Source: Hondaea fermentalgiana
Lineage: Eukaryota; Sar; Bigyra; Thraustochytrida; Thraustochytriidae
Direction of reading: 5' to 3'
Assembly: GCA_014084085.1 (NCBI GenBank)
Contig: NPFB01000017.1
Location: forward strand, 196,617-260,616
DNA length: 64,000 nucleotides
The notes under the pieces were generated by a model. That model was not told the DNA's origin and did not search any database. It saw nothing but the letters and a program-made list of their open reading frames with translations. The translations under genes were made by a program, and so were the position numbers. Shown piece after piece: positions 17,601 through 26,369 of this stretch; within the stretch, counting starts at the first letter, position 1, and the number at the start of each line of letters is the position of its first letter.

Positions 17601-18815
17601 CTGAACAAGAGAAAAGACGCGCTGGTTTTAGCATCGCACATAAGAAGTTCTACAAGGGGCCAAATCAGATATCGAGCACTGCCTTCAAGTGCAAATTGGC
17701 ACTCACAGCCAGACCAACGCAGCGCTAAAAGAAACGGCCGACAATGCCACGCAAGCAAGCGGAGTTTGTCGCGGAGCTCTCGATCGCTTGAATTTCGTCC
17801 CTTTGACGCAAAGCACAAAACGCAGCTAATGTGCACTTTGTGTAGTCAACCAACGATTACGGAAGAAAGATTTCTCTATTACGTCAAAGACATTGAGAAA
17901 TCGCAGTGTAGTTCAAGTCGCCATCATTTGGAGGTCGGCAAAAATTGCAGCGACTGCCAACAGCCGTTGTTGTGGTGGTATTTCCGGGAAAATCTCTGGC
18001 CCGTGGATGGCTGCCCTTCTGGGTACGTTCCAACGCCTTCCTGGGATTCCCTTGGAACGAGGCAATCCAGAGACGAGCCGAACAGATTTCTTCGGATCGG
18101 AAATGGTGACTCAGGCCTGTACATCTTCAGCACTTTTCGTTTCGCCAGCCATGTTTCCATACGCTGCGCTGGCTGCCAGCTGAAGAAAGACGCCAGTCCA
18201 GGGGTGACAAGGATTCAAGAGAGCGCAAGCTGCGAGTCGACTGACATGAACCTCTACGTTTCGACATGGGGCCACAAGGGCGACGTGACGACTCTTGCGC
18301 GTGAGGCAGCCCGGCAAGAGCAGCGGAAAACCTTGTGCCGCGCTCCCGCGTGCGAAGCTCAGCTGGGGCAAGTCTCGAATTTGAGATTTTGCGAGGACCA
18401 CTGCAAGACTTTTTTCTGGTGCGTGATCTGCCAGAGCTCTCTGCAGAATGAAGCCATGAGACTATTATCGTACAGACAAAACGAACAGACATCGAGCGAC
18501 CCATTGAAAGTGTGCAAAGAATGTGCTCTGTCTCCTGACCTTTCAGAGAAGGAGCGCTTGCTTATTGCCACCCTAGGATGCAAATTATCAAGCTCTGGCG
18601 ACGATGATATCAATTCAAGCCTGAAAGCAGCAGTGCTGGAGGAGTATAGACAGAGACCGCAGGAAGGAGGAGTTGGTTTGATTGACAGGCTCTGCAACAG
18701 GTTGGCTAAGTTTTTTCCTTCTGAAAGAGTCGAAACCGCTCGAGACATTGTGAGGAAAAGTTATGAAATATTTACTCGGCGGTTGCAAGGCTTGGGAACC
18801 TCTTTCAAAAACTAG
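14664..18815 (+). CDS. HelB: degenerate SF2 helicase-like paralogue of HelA with zinc knuckles
   Basis: This 1383-residue protein is collinear with HelA. Shared anchors include RDLGPLAVT before motif I, LAEL(I/L)YAV, ECIR.DN, YTPF.W and WRTL(I/L)PL..YED. The catalytic motifs have decayed: ATGTGKT is PSGEGRK at 129-135 (P-loop Lys to Arg, Thr to Lys), SAT is GTT at 451-453, and QAVGRVTR is HAVSCISR at 718-725. Motif II is DEVD (420-423), still of DExD type. The zinc ribbon (Cys814, 817, 833, 837) and four CxxC pairs (954, 1057, 1095, 1168) persist, and a further Cys-rich segment with a helical tail is unique to HelB. The uninterrupted frame argues for selection on a non-catalytic role, for example a partner or regulator of HelA. 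This is inferred. It converges on the PH-Sec14 gene. Confidence 0.85.
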   Translation: MQVLTGSHHKVLKAARRSGFEELNVRTVDANSIRGGPLSKGVGDSDDLRAELVKNEQHVALTEYLAVNKASCIFNELESNPSLYPSQQLLLKCLVNGSIMHQTNNNDNPVQRDLGPLAVTQPGLLQCVPSGEGRKLTSLVVALLWVQGNMPVTLKWAQNTTWRVQRQGESCTPKVKTSDPKNLAELIYAVMFEGASSTTKEVQRVIECIRNDNQGVICYKTSDGETRTMSNSIFFGPHAQSGKRLLRELPDLVPLCDDDDQRKKALEAIRKLVRDKYGHRIDVKGNEKLFLFETMLRGAVVLQEKEDVRIYVLGMELYKRVFRRVGLFSTFSESMFNTILIGEKLYTPFSWLLSRTVRFLGDGVSGGWRTLIPLNYYEDESCCCPQDARFSVLIVTKWRTLKKLHGEWLAGMHFGKLLHDEVDIGSNPTSETERLLKTHFEPYSVVSLRIGTTVDIWSSQIRLARNIYGEKYPHGYGLVQGVSDPSPRSSNVSIVQFSDQVEGSSISNKALHRSEHIFAALSSVKHRMLIQADIIKGQKQEISMDPRVQARHKNYFQTVVRYFPFGGKCSLSSSPEMEEFKRFMRQIGDPKYKPDSVCSAATLEAFDVFNINGKGFYAGHRVWEEGKEKYISFDDKSLPILEQRIVPLIDTGKETLLWDPRSGDFRECGASDVGNLLRKGVANLLVVLSKNLSRPHLRHQYFMMLSRAMTACPRTLIHAVSCISRNVCESDLKGIRRILESYEQRKQLRCSADEALSHIRDDFLPGINLYQQQSKFLVIRGGREQKLQAARGLSRMGFVKDKIRMLLQVEFSSCSNCGLPLAVERKRQSWRLCRDGCFSKFPPKHYADCFLLAGGANDRSVDERDIFGAPIAARKRKASENILDSDSRRRVKPRRSPNAVTSSIHQSGNIIDIGHRTFDEEARKAEEETYEKIEGDKHGLDELDECKPKPWRMCSACKRRLSFENRDTKREKPLSFAHELNKRKDALVLASHIRSSTRGQIRYRALPSSANWHSQPDQRSAKRNGRQCHASKRSLSRSSRSLEFRPFDAKHKTQLMCTLCSQPTITEERFLYYVKDIEKSQCSSSRHHLEVGKNCSDCQQPLLWWYFRENLWPVDGCPSGYVPTPSWDSLGTRQSRDEPNRFLRIGNGDSGLYIFSTFRFASHVSIRCAGCQLKKDASPGVTRIQESASCESTDMNLYVSTWGHKGDVTTLAREAARQEQRKTLCRAPACEAQLGQVSNLRFCEDHCKTFFWCVICQSSLQNEAMRLLSYRQNEQTSSDPLKVCKECALSPDLSEKERLLIATLGCKLSSSGDDDINSSLKAAVLEEYRQRPQEGGVGLIDRLCNRLAKFFPSERVETARDIVRKSYEIFTRRLQGLGTSFKN

Positions 18816-19641
18816 AAAACCTGAGTGAAGAAAGGATAAGCTTTTTTTCCTCTTTTCTTCGTTACGGGTAGTTCGTTATGGGATTCTCCTTTCTCTTTTG
18901 AACGTTGCCCCGTCGAGTGCAGATTCTCATTCCTTCACAAATACGTCCCAAATTTCTCAAATGTACTGATGTCTTGTAGTTGGTTTCTTTGAAATGCCGT
19001 AAAGCAAGTCTGTATGGCTATGATGTTATAATCAGCCTCGGCTCCTCGAGAATAGTTTGATATGTGACGCTTGAGTTGCTTTCATACGTTCTTTTTCTAC
19101 CACAAGCAACTTACTGGTCACTCTCAGGCTGACGTTGGAAAGAAACTCATCGATTCAAAAAGGAAGGAGAGAAAACAGCGGGTTTCTTTGTGGTGCTGAA
19201 GACTTCGCAACCTAAAATTGTTTCTGGCACGGAAGACGAAGTGAGAAAAAGGGAAAAAGAGAAGAAAATTCTGCACGAGGGAGGAGACCGAAGCAAAGGT
19301 ATTCTCGCGGCCTTCAGCAGGAGTATTTCCGATAATGTCAAGATCTTTTCCGTCATGTCTAGCCGCCAAAGACAGTCTCCATTTTGGCTCTAGCATCTCG
19401 CTTCGACCGCCGCGTGCAACTAGAGAAAGGTTCGCAACAGACGTGGAGGATGTCTTCACTTCATACTTTGCTAAACTCCACACCTCATGCCAGGGGAATT
19501 CTCAGAGGAGAAGAGGCAATGCCGAGCCTTCGCTCTCGACAATTCTATATAGAGATGAGTATTTGCAAAGGTTGGGCGGCCATAGTGAAAGAATAAAATA
19601 ATGCTGAGCACTGGCTCGGCCTGTAGAGAGAAAATAAAGGC
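18816..19641. other. intergenic, tail-to-tail, AT-richer
   Basis: About 0.8 kb between the HelB stop and the PH-Sec14 stop. It is pyrimidine- and AT-rich, like the helicase genes. Short frames on both strands have no recognisable pattern. I see no terminal inverted repeat here, judging by eye. Confidence 0.5.
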
Positions 19642-21819
19642 CTATCTGGAGAGAAGTGAGGCACCTTCATCGTCGAGAAAGGGACCTTGGCAAGGTACTC
19701 TTGATGGGCAGTAGATGTCGCCATCTTCCTTGACATTGCCGCCGTAGGCAGCTGGGGTCTGGTCCGGCCCGTGAATCGAGCGGATCTGTTTCTGGCAGGC
19801 TCTGACGTTGGAGCCTCCAATCCAGATTTTATTGAGCACGCGCTCAGGAAAGAAAGGTTGGAAAAGGGTCCAGAGCGAATTAAAGAGCCAGGGCGCGTTC
19901 ACCACAGTGACATGCGCGAGAACTTCGGGGTAGCCGTCGAGAAGTTTGCCGACGTAACGACGCGCAAGAGAGAGCGCAGTATTCACGGGCAGCTGTTTGC
20001 TCATCGAAAAGCCTTCGAGATCCATGACAATCGAGATTTGCGCGGGAATTGTACGTCCAGAAGATTCAAAGTGCGCCTCAAGATCCTTGAGAATCATCTC
20101 GAACAGCCAGACCCCCGCGCGAAAGAGCATCTCACCGTCGTTGTTGAGTTTCTTGAACATGAGGCGGTGATTGAGCCGGCCAACCCGCAAGAAAACGGCA
20201 AGACGGCCATCCTCGTCATGAAAGTACCAGGGCAACCGATCGCTTCTGTCGAGAATGCGATCGATGATGTCAGGACTTCCAAAGTACTCTAGCATCCAAC
20301 GAGGCAAGTCGAACTCTTCGTGAATTTCTGCAGCCCGATATTCGATGCGCCAGGCGAGAGAAGTGCGCAAAAGTTTTTCCGCCTTGCGTAAATTGAGGTT
20401 GCGGGCGCGTAAAAATCGAACGAGGCGAAAGTTCTCGTCAATGTAGCGCTTGTAGATTTCCAACGCATACGGGTCTCGAGTGATTCTGGGGTTTGTCAGG
20501 TCCGACACGCGCTCGCGAAGCTCCTTGATGAGAGTCTTTTCCACAAGCGTGAACTCGATGCCATCGCCGACATCCTCCGCCGATACTTTGTCAAAGCCCT
20601 CGTCCTCGTCGTCGTCGTCGTCATCGTCCTCGTCGCTGGCGTCGCCTCGAGCGATACTCTTGCCCCGATGCACGCTTTTGCGAGATTTTCCACCGTGCTT
20701 GGAATCCTGGCCATGATTACGCTGTGCCAAAAGGTCGATTGCCAACGCCTCTTGCATGGGAATGACGGCAACGTGTTCTAAAATTGTGGCATGACGCGTC
20801 TCGCGAAGAGCAATGAGGAGCACGGCAATGTGCAAAACGCTCGAGACGAGAATACCAGGTGCGATCCCCATGAAAACCATGAGTGCCAGAGAAAGCGCGA
20901 GAGAAACCGCTGCAAGGAAGCCAACAGCGATGGCATCGAGCTCGTTGCGCAGGGGATAAAAAGGATCGCGGCGCAAGACGACGAGGACGCCATCTTGCAT
21001 CATGTCTGGATCGAGGAGGGCAATGCGAAATGCGCCGTCTGAGTTTTGCGAATAGGATGAGATTGGTCTGGATGTAAGCGTGCCAACGGGACGCCCGATG
21101 CGTGTCATCTCAATTTGCACCCGCGCGGAAGGCGGAATATTACCAAGACCAATACGTGTGCCGTAAAGTCGTTTTGTTTCAAAGAGCGGTTTGCGCGTAG
21201 ATTTGCGCGAGCGCGTGATGCGCAGCCTCTGAACGCCAAGACCAGGGTCTCGCAGCGAGTCGCCGGCCTCGCTCTCGAGAACCCTCGCGTCTTTCCAGCC
21301 ATCGGAAATGGAAAGTCCCGTGATTGATGATCCCTCGCCGTCAAAGGCTTGCTGTGCCTGGCCGTCAAAGGGGCCTGCGTACATGCCTTGAACCCAGCGC
21401 TGCGCGGTATCGGCATCATTGGCGCGCAGAATGATTTCATTCTTCACGATGGCACTATAGGCTCGCGCAACCCAAGTCGGAGAGCGGACGATGGTCTCGG
21501 CATCTTCGGACCGCTTGCGATCGCCCATGTTGATGATGATGTCGCGGCCGTTCACCTCGACTTCATTGACAGACCACAAATTGATGGAGCTCTGTACGAG
21601 CTCTTGAAATTCGGCCTGCGAACGGGGCTTTCGCTTCATGCTCGAGAGGTACCTGTCGTGCAGGATGAACCATTTCTTGGTCCACGACCTCGCGGACTTT
21701 TGCAAAAGGTATCCCTGGACAGCCGTTCTTGGGTCAAAGGTCGCGGCGAACTCGAGTTTCTTTCGCGTTGACTTGCTCACGCGCCGTTTATTTGTGGTGG
21801 TGCGCGCCACCGCAGACAT
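19642..21819 (-). CDS. PH - membrane - Sec14 (CRAL-TRIO) lipid-transfer protein
   Basis: The 725-residue product begins with a PH domain (about 32-152; GYLLQK...WTKKWFIL, ending in the usual helix ADTAQRWVQGMY), which commonly binds phosphoinositides. A strand-rich segment follows, then two hydrophobic helices at about 286-345, likely a membrane hairpin. A linker with an Asp/Glu run near 395-410 leads to the Sec14 module: CRAL-TRIO N-helix (FRLVRFLRARNLNLRKAEKLL) near 465 and the lipid-binding core about 495-700 (PWYFHDEDGRLAVFLRVGRL; YPEVLAHVTVVNAPWLFNSLW). A role in moving phosphatidylinositol or related lipids between membranes is inferred. A membrane hairpin between PH and Sec14 is an unusual arrangement. 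Transcribed in the same direction as the VOC gene, 684 nt apart. Confidence 0.88.
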   Translation of the reverse strand: MSAVARTTTNKRRVSKSTRKKLEFAATFDPRTAVQGYLLQKSARSWTKKWFILHDRYLSSMKRKPRSQAEFQELVQSSINLWSVNEVEVNGRDIIINMGDRKRSEDAETIVRSPTWVARAYSAIVKNEIILRANDADTAQRWVQGMYAGPFDGQAQQAFDGEGSSITGLSISDGWKDARVLESEAGDSLRDPGLGVQRLRITRSRKSTRKPLFETKRLYGTRIGLGNIPPSARVQIEMTRIGRPVGTLTSRPISSYSQNSDGAFRIALLDPDMMQDGVLVVLRRDPFYPLRNELDAIAVGFLAAVSLALSLALMVFMGIAPGILVSSVLHIAVLLIALRETRHATILEHVAVIPMQEALAIDLLAQRNHGQDSKHGGKSRKSVHRGKSIARGDASDEDDDDDDDEDEGFDKVSAEDVGDGIEFTLVEKTLIKELRERVSDLTNPRITRDPYALEIYKRYIDENFRLVRFLRARNLNLRKAEKLLRTSLAWRIEYRAAEIHEEFDLPRWMLEYFGSPDIIDRILDRSDRLPWYFHDEDGRLAVFLRVGRLNHRLMFKKLNNDGEMLFRAGVWLFEMILKDLEAHFESSGRTIPAQISIVMDLEGFSMSKQLPVNTALSLARRYVGKLLDGYPEVLAHVTVVNAPWLFNSLWTLFQPFFPERVLNKIWIGGSNVRACQKQIRSIHGPDQTPAAYGGNVKEDGDIYCPSRVPCQGPFLDDEGASLLSR

Positions 21820-22503
21820 GTTGTACTGTTACGTTGCGAGGCGCAGGCGAGTGCGGTCGGTATGCGACGCGTCGAGACACTGCAGACGTCCAAGAGTGCT
21901 GCAGCGATGCAGCTTTGCAGTCGACGGCACGCTTCCTTGCACAGTGTAGACTGCGCGATGGGTAAACGATAGATCGAACCCTAGCAAGCAAGCCAGCCAG
22001 CCAGTACGAGGAGCCCTTTTGGTTGGCGCAATGCGACGTTCGATGGGATGGATGTGTTTTGCACTGCACGTGCTGCCGTCCGTCTGTGTACTTCTCCGTC
22101 TTGCCGACGCAACGACTGACTAAGAGGGGGACACAGGGCAGGAGCGGCTCACGCAGCTGGACAGGGCTTGGCCTTGACTCCGTGAGGCTCGCGCCCTTGG
22201 CGCACTGCAAAAGCAGCGCCTGCAAAAATGCGCGCGTGTCCAGCTGCAGCATGTGTCCAGCGCGAGACACTGGCACTGGAAGTAAAAGGGACAAAAAATA
22301 TTTTTAGGGCGACAGGAACATCAAGGTAGGTCTCGGAAAGTAGGACCTTGTGCAAGAACACGACCTACACACCAGGAATAGCAAAAAAGAAACACCTTAA
22401 GACAAAGAAATGAGTTGGTCGACAAATTCATAAATGTCTGGTGAGACGGAGACTGGGATAGTCACAGCGTACGGCCGGAACTTGGGGACTGGGCACCAAA
22501 TTT
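21820..22503. other. intergenic between two minus-strand genes
   Basis: This 684-nt stretch holds the PH-Sec14 promoter and the 3' region of the VOC gene. A GCCA repeat occurs near 21990-22002. No convincing gene or RNA is present. Confidence 0.45.
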
Positions 22504-24291
22504 TCAAGCTTGCTTGGCCTTCTTCGCAGAGCGTTCTGCTGCGATGTCGAGAATGACACAGCCAGTATCTTGGACAATGTCAAGCTCAAGAACACCGCAA
22601 ATGCGGAGAATGAGCTTGTCCGACGCACGTTCGACAATTGCGACGTCCTCGCGTACAGAAGCCAGAGTTGCCACTTGGTCGAGCTTGTTGCCAACAAAGA
22701 CAACCAGTTTCGTCACCTGGTCCTCGGTTGTCCCTTTGCCGCGAGTCACAATCAGCGCCGCATGGCCGATGCGCATGTGTGCACGAGTTGTGCCCGCGGT
22801 GTCTTTCCAGATTGCAAATGGGACGGCGCCAAGAATGTCTTCGAGAGGGTCGAAAAGACTCTCTAGTCCACTCGCGAGCTCAATCCGCGCCGTGACGCCA
22901 TAGGCGAAGCCACGCGCGCGAAAGTGCGCATACAAAGGTTCATTGCCTTGGTGGTTCGTCTCGGGGACGCAATCGTCGACACCATTGCGTTGCTCGAGGT
23001 CCCACAAGTTCCCAGCGGGATCCTTGAAGCGAGCAGCTAGAGCGCCCTGAGCCTGGTGCACCTCAGAGACGACCTCAGCTCCTGCGGCAGTAGCCTTGTC
23101 CAGCAACCAGCGTGCGTCCGGAGTAAAGACGCAAAGATGGGTCTTTTCTGCTGCATCCGCACGCTTTCTCAGAGACACGGCGCCGTCGGCATGCTGAAGC
23201 CAGATAGGGCTGTCCGGAAACGAAGGGCGTTGGACAAGGTCCGCGCCGAGAGCCTCGGTCAGAAAGCCGGTCGCAAAAGACTCTGGTTCGTCGCAAAAGA
23301 GGCAAGGGACGAGAGTCTGGCCAGCCGGGACGCGCGAGCAACCTTGCTCTCCAGATCCGCCATTCTTGGCAGGAAGCCAGCCCGTGCGAGGTGCAGGGTG
23401 TGTGGCGAAGCGGAAGTAGGACATGTCACCTTGTTTGGCCTTCACATCACCCTTAAAGTTGCCTGTAAATTGCGCCACATACCAATCTACGCCAAAGGCA
23501 TCTTTAAAGCCAAAAGAAGTCTCGCCGTAGTCGTGGTCCATTGATGGATAGATCATTTTGCAATCCTGCATTTCCTTGACCTTGGCCTCGACAGCCTTAA
23601 CATCCGGGACGTAAATGTGAACGGCGCCAAGCACCGCCTCGGCCCTTTCAGCGACTTCAAGCACAGAGTCCTCGCTGAGACGCAAGAGGCCGTAAAAGTT
23701 CTTGCCATCGTTCCACTCCATGCTAATTTCTTTTGTGGCGCCAAAGATATTTTGAATTTGGTCGAAAAGCTTGCTCGCTCCAGTGACGCAGAGAAAAGGG
23801 GTCACGGTGCTCATCTCTTTAGGCACGTACGGTCTGCCAGGCGTGGGAAGGCTGTGTTGCTCCTTGGGAATTGCTTGGTCATTGTATTTGCCGGTAAAAG
23901 TTGAGACAAAGAAGAGGTTGCCAAACTCGTCCTTGAACCTGCAGCCGCGCTCTCCAAACGGGTAGTCTTGCACGGGCTCGACTTCCGCTGCACCTCGCGC
24001 CAAGGCACGCTTCATGGTCTCGTCCACGTCTGGAACGTAGACATGGACGCAGGTCGTGTTCGCGCTGTCGGCAGGAACCTGCCCAATGGCGACGACGTCC
24101 CCGTTGATGTCGATGAGCGCGTGTTTAAAGTTGTCCTTGTCTTCACCATCAAGTTCCGAATACTTGAATTTCGCGCCAAAGGTCGATTGCAGAAACTCGA
24201 AGAGCTTCCACCCGGATGCGGCGCACATGTACGCCGTCGCGCTTCGCAGGCCGCTCGGGGCTGCACGCGTCGCGGGTGCCCTCATGGCCAT
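22504..24291 (-). CDS. multi-module VOC (glyoxalase/bleomycin-resistance fold) protein
   Basis: The 595-residue protein contains consecutive VOC-type modules. Module 1 (about 20-135) and module 2 (about 158-278) both have the PhnB-like ending FGERG..FKDEFGNLFFV or YGETSFGFKDAFGVDWYV and a VHVYVPDV or VHIYVPDV strand. Module 3 (about 325-438) ends ARFKDPAGNLWDLEQRNG. Module 4 (about 465-578) keeps the length and strand rhythm but lacks the Gly-Asn-Leu signature. VOC enzymes use paired modules to hold a metal; substrates range from methylglyoxal adducts to antibiotics, so the reaction cannot be named. The N-terminus MAMRAPATRAAPSGLRSAT could be a weak organelle leader. No intron is needed. Confidence 0.75.
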   Translation of the reverse strand: MAMRAPATRAAPSGLRSATAYMCAASGWKLFEFLQSTFGAKFKYSELDGEDKDNFKHALIDINGDVVAIGQVPADSANTTCVHVYVPDVDETMKRALARGAAEVEPVQDYPFGERGCRFKDEFGNLFFVSTFTGKYNDQAIPKEQHSLPTPGRPYVPKEMSTVTPFLCVTGASKLFDQIQNIFGATKEISMEWNDGKNFYGLLRLSEDSVLEVAERAEAVLGAVHIYVPDVKAVEAKVKEMQDCKMIYPSMDHDYGETSFGFKDAFGVDWYVAQFTGNFKGDVKAKQGDMSYFRFATHPAPRTGWLPAKNGGSGEQGCSRVPAGQTLVPCLFCDEPESFATGFLTEALGADLVQRPSFPDSPIWLQHADGAVSLRKRADAAEKTHLCVFTPDARWLLDKATAAGAEVVSEVHQAQGALAARFKDPAGNLWDLEQRNGVDDCVPETNHQGNEPLYAHFRARGFAYGVTARIELASGLESLFDPLEDILGAVPFAIWKDTAGTTRAHMRIGHAALIVTRGKGTTEDQVTKLVVFVGNKLDQVATLASVREDVAIVERASDKLILRICGVLELDIVQDTGCVILDIAAERSAKKAKQA

Positions 24292-24532
24292 GTTGCCCTG
24301 CTGAATCTCGACGAGTCTCGATCTTCTGTGCCTTTACGCGTCTGCTGCAGCTGCTGCCACGCAGCGCGGTTCGTTGCAGTGCATTGCTTTGCTTTGCAGC
24401 CTTTGGTCAAGGCAGCGACGATGCATGTTCCTTGTTCGAATCCCGCGCCGTCGTCCGTGTTCGTTGTTCGACGGGAGGATGATCGAGGCGAAAGACGGGG
24501 CCGGAGGGGTGTTTTGAATGAAATTAGGGAGA

Positions 24533-24553
24533 GGGGGGGGGGGGGGGGGGGGG
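24533..24553. repeat. homopolymer G run (21 nt)
   Basis: Twenty-one consecutive G in the upstream region of the VOC gene. It could form a quadruplex, and its length is prone to sequencing error. Confidence 0.9.
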
Positions 24554-24845
24554 CTAGTTTGCTTCGAAGTTTTTGAGACTTTTTATTGCTGCTTGCTGAT
24601 TGCCTAACCACCGCGTCCAGCTGACCGCGGTGTGCGAAACCCAATCTGACGAACTATGACTGTCTGTCTTACATAGGGTAAACTCTAGGCGATAGTTAGG
24701 TGTCTACAGCCAGCAGCAAGTAAAGTGTTGAGGGCCCTCGGCCGTCACGGTATAGACCTGTTCGCGTTATGCGCGTCCTCTCGCGCCGGCCTCTGGCCTG
24801 GCCTCGCGCCGCCGCCACCACTTCTTCGCCACCGCCCCCTCATCA

Positions 24846-24846
<1 letters not shown>

Positions 24847-24886
<40 letters not shown>
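24847..24886. repeat. GGCA tetranucleotide microsatellite (10 units)
   Basis: Ten perfect GGCA copies in the divergent upstream region. Confidence 0.95.
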
Positions 24887-24888
<2 letters not shown>

Positions 24889-25608
24889 TGATCTCGCAAA
24901 CGCGAACCGGAGCGGGGACCTGGCGGGCGTGCACGTGCACGGACGGACTTCTACTTCGGCCCTGCAAATTTACCACACACTGTGTGTGTCGGCCAAACCT
25001 GCGATTCGCAGCCAGTGGCCGGTGCGGTTTGCAGGCGCGCGCTCCCCCGGCCAGCGCTGTGATATGTTTCCAGGTCGCGTGACCATGATGCCTGGCAAAG
25101 GAAAAGGGCACGACGGTGAGCATCTCGTCTGGCTGCCCGCGGTCGGCGGTGGCGGACGCGACGGCGTTCATGATCAGCAGCAGCTGCAGCTAGAGGAAAG
25201 AACGTAGTAAAGATCAAGCCCGAGGCCCCGTGACGGGACGAGGACCGCCCAATTCATAAAAAAAAATTGGTGGTTAAGGAGGGAAAAAAGATCCGGAGAC
25301 ACCCTGTTTGAGGTGGTTGGTAGTATTGGCATTTTCACTTTGCTCGTTTTTTTTTGGAGAGAGTTGGGACGTTCGTACGGCTGCCATGGCTGGTGGCTTG
25401 CGGAGGCTGCTGCTGCAATCGCGCGGCCGCCAACCAGGGCGTTCTCCGCAACCCTTTTCGAGCTCACGTGGTTTGCGGGCTCGCTTCGATGTCCGCACGG
25501 GCATCGCCTCGGCCGCGCGGCAGAGCTCCAATTCCTGAGCGCGAGCGCGAGCGCGAGAAAGGGAAGAAGGGAAGAAGAGAGGACGAGCCCATCGAACCGA
25601 CACCCGCG

Positions 25609-26037
25609 ATGGTCGATCCGGCGGCGCGGCATCGTGGCATCCTGCAGAAGCGGCGCGAGGAGGACGAGCAGGAAAAGCAGAAGGCCAGCGCGGAAAAGGC
25701 CAAGAGACGTGGCCGCGTGACGGAATTTTTCGCCCGCCGCAACAGGCAAAGGGCGGAGAGGCAGCGCGAGGAGGCGGAACAAGCAGCCGCTTCGGCCGAG
25801 CGACGCCGCCAGCCGGGCTGGGGCGGGAGGGATTCGAGAGGCGTCTGGTATCGCCGGAGGAGCGGACCCCCTCCGCTCTGGCAGCGGCTCTCGATACGTT
25901 TCAGCGTCAATCGAAGCCGCCGCGGAGAGCCCATCGCCATGCCTCGACTCACAGGCGTGCATGACCAGCTCGCCTCCTTTCAAGCGCCGGAAAACCTCGA
26001 GCGATTTACGCACATGAACAAGCACTTGCAGCGTTAA
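25609..26037 (+). CDS. small basic hypothetical protein
   Basis: From ATG 25609 the product has 142 residues. I do not recognise it. Residues 8-70 form a strongly charged helix rich in Arg, Lys, Glu and Ala (QKRREEDEQEKQK; RNRQRAERQREEAEQAAA), typical of a coiled coil or nucleic-acid-binding helix. The middle is Arg/Gly/Trp-rich and the end (PRLTGVHDQLASFQAPENLE) is more protein-like. The frame is open upstream to 25354, with another ATG at 25492, so a longer N-terminus is possible. AATAAA signals occur at 26096 and 26158, downstream of the stop, which supports a real transcript on this strand. Confidence 0.5.
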   Translation: MVDPAARHRGILQKRREEDEQEKQKASAEKAKRRGRVTEFFARRNRQRAERQREEAEQAAASAERRRQPGWGGRDSRGVWYRRRSGPPPLWQRLSIRFSVNRSRRGEPIAMPRLTGVHDQLASFQAPENLERFTHMNKHLQR

Positions 26038-26095
26038 ACTCCGATTGAAGAATGCAGACCGAATAGCATTCCCTTCTCGCAAAAAAAATGAGAAG

Positions 26096-26101
26096 AATAA
26101 A
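26096..26101 (+). terminator. candidate polyadenylation signal AATAAA
   Basis: It lies 59 nt after the stop of the basic hypothetical protein; a second AATAAA follows at 26158. Whether this organism uses AATAAA is unknown. Confidence 0.3.
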
Positions 26102-26369
26102 ATATATATGTCATCGTGCGCACGACGGTCTCTTCTTGCATGAGAATGCCATGCCCAAATAAATGAAATCAATCACCATAATGTCTAAATTCATATCACC
26201 TTCCTCTTCCATGGGCTCACCTGTTGAAGACCAGAAAAGCAAACGCAGGCTCGGATGATCGCAATACCGAGACAGGCTAGTAATCAAGACAAGAAAAGAT
26301 TCCGAGACATCCTCCCCTCCTCGTCATCTCGTCATCATCATCATCATCATCATCAAATTTTACGAATCA

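Larger units (their letters stand above)
24292..25608. promoter_or_regulatory. head-to-head region with polyG and GGCA repeats
   Basis: About 1.3 kb between the divergent VOC and basic-protein genes. It carries a G21 run (24533-24553) and ten GGCA units (24847-24886). A GTTCGAATCCC string at about 24434 resembles a tRNA B box, but no matching A box or cloverleaf could be built. Confidence 0.4.

Noticed and set aside
8237..18815. Transposon with terminal inverted repeats around the helicase pair
   Set aside because: I looked by eye for matching ends near 8.0-8.2 kb and 18.8-19.1 kb and saw none; there is also no transposase or integrase motif. A computed search could still find short repeats.
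24370..24460. tRNA-like B box (GTTCGAATCCC) near 24434
   Set aside because: No D-arm consensus upstream and no acceptor pairing.
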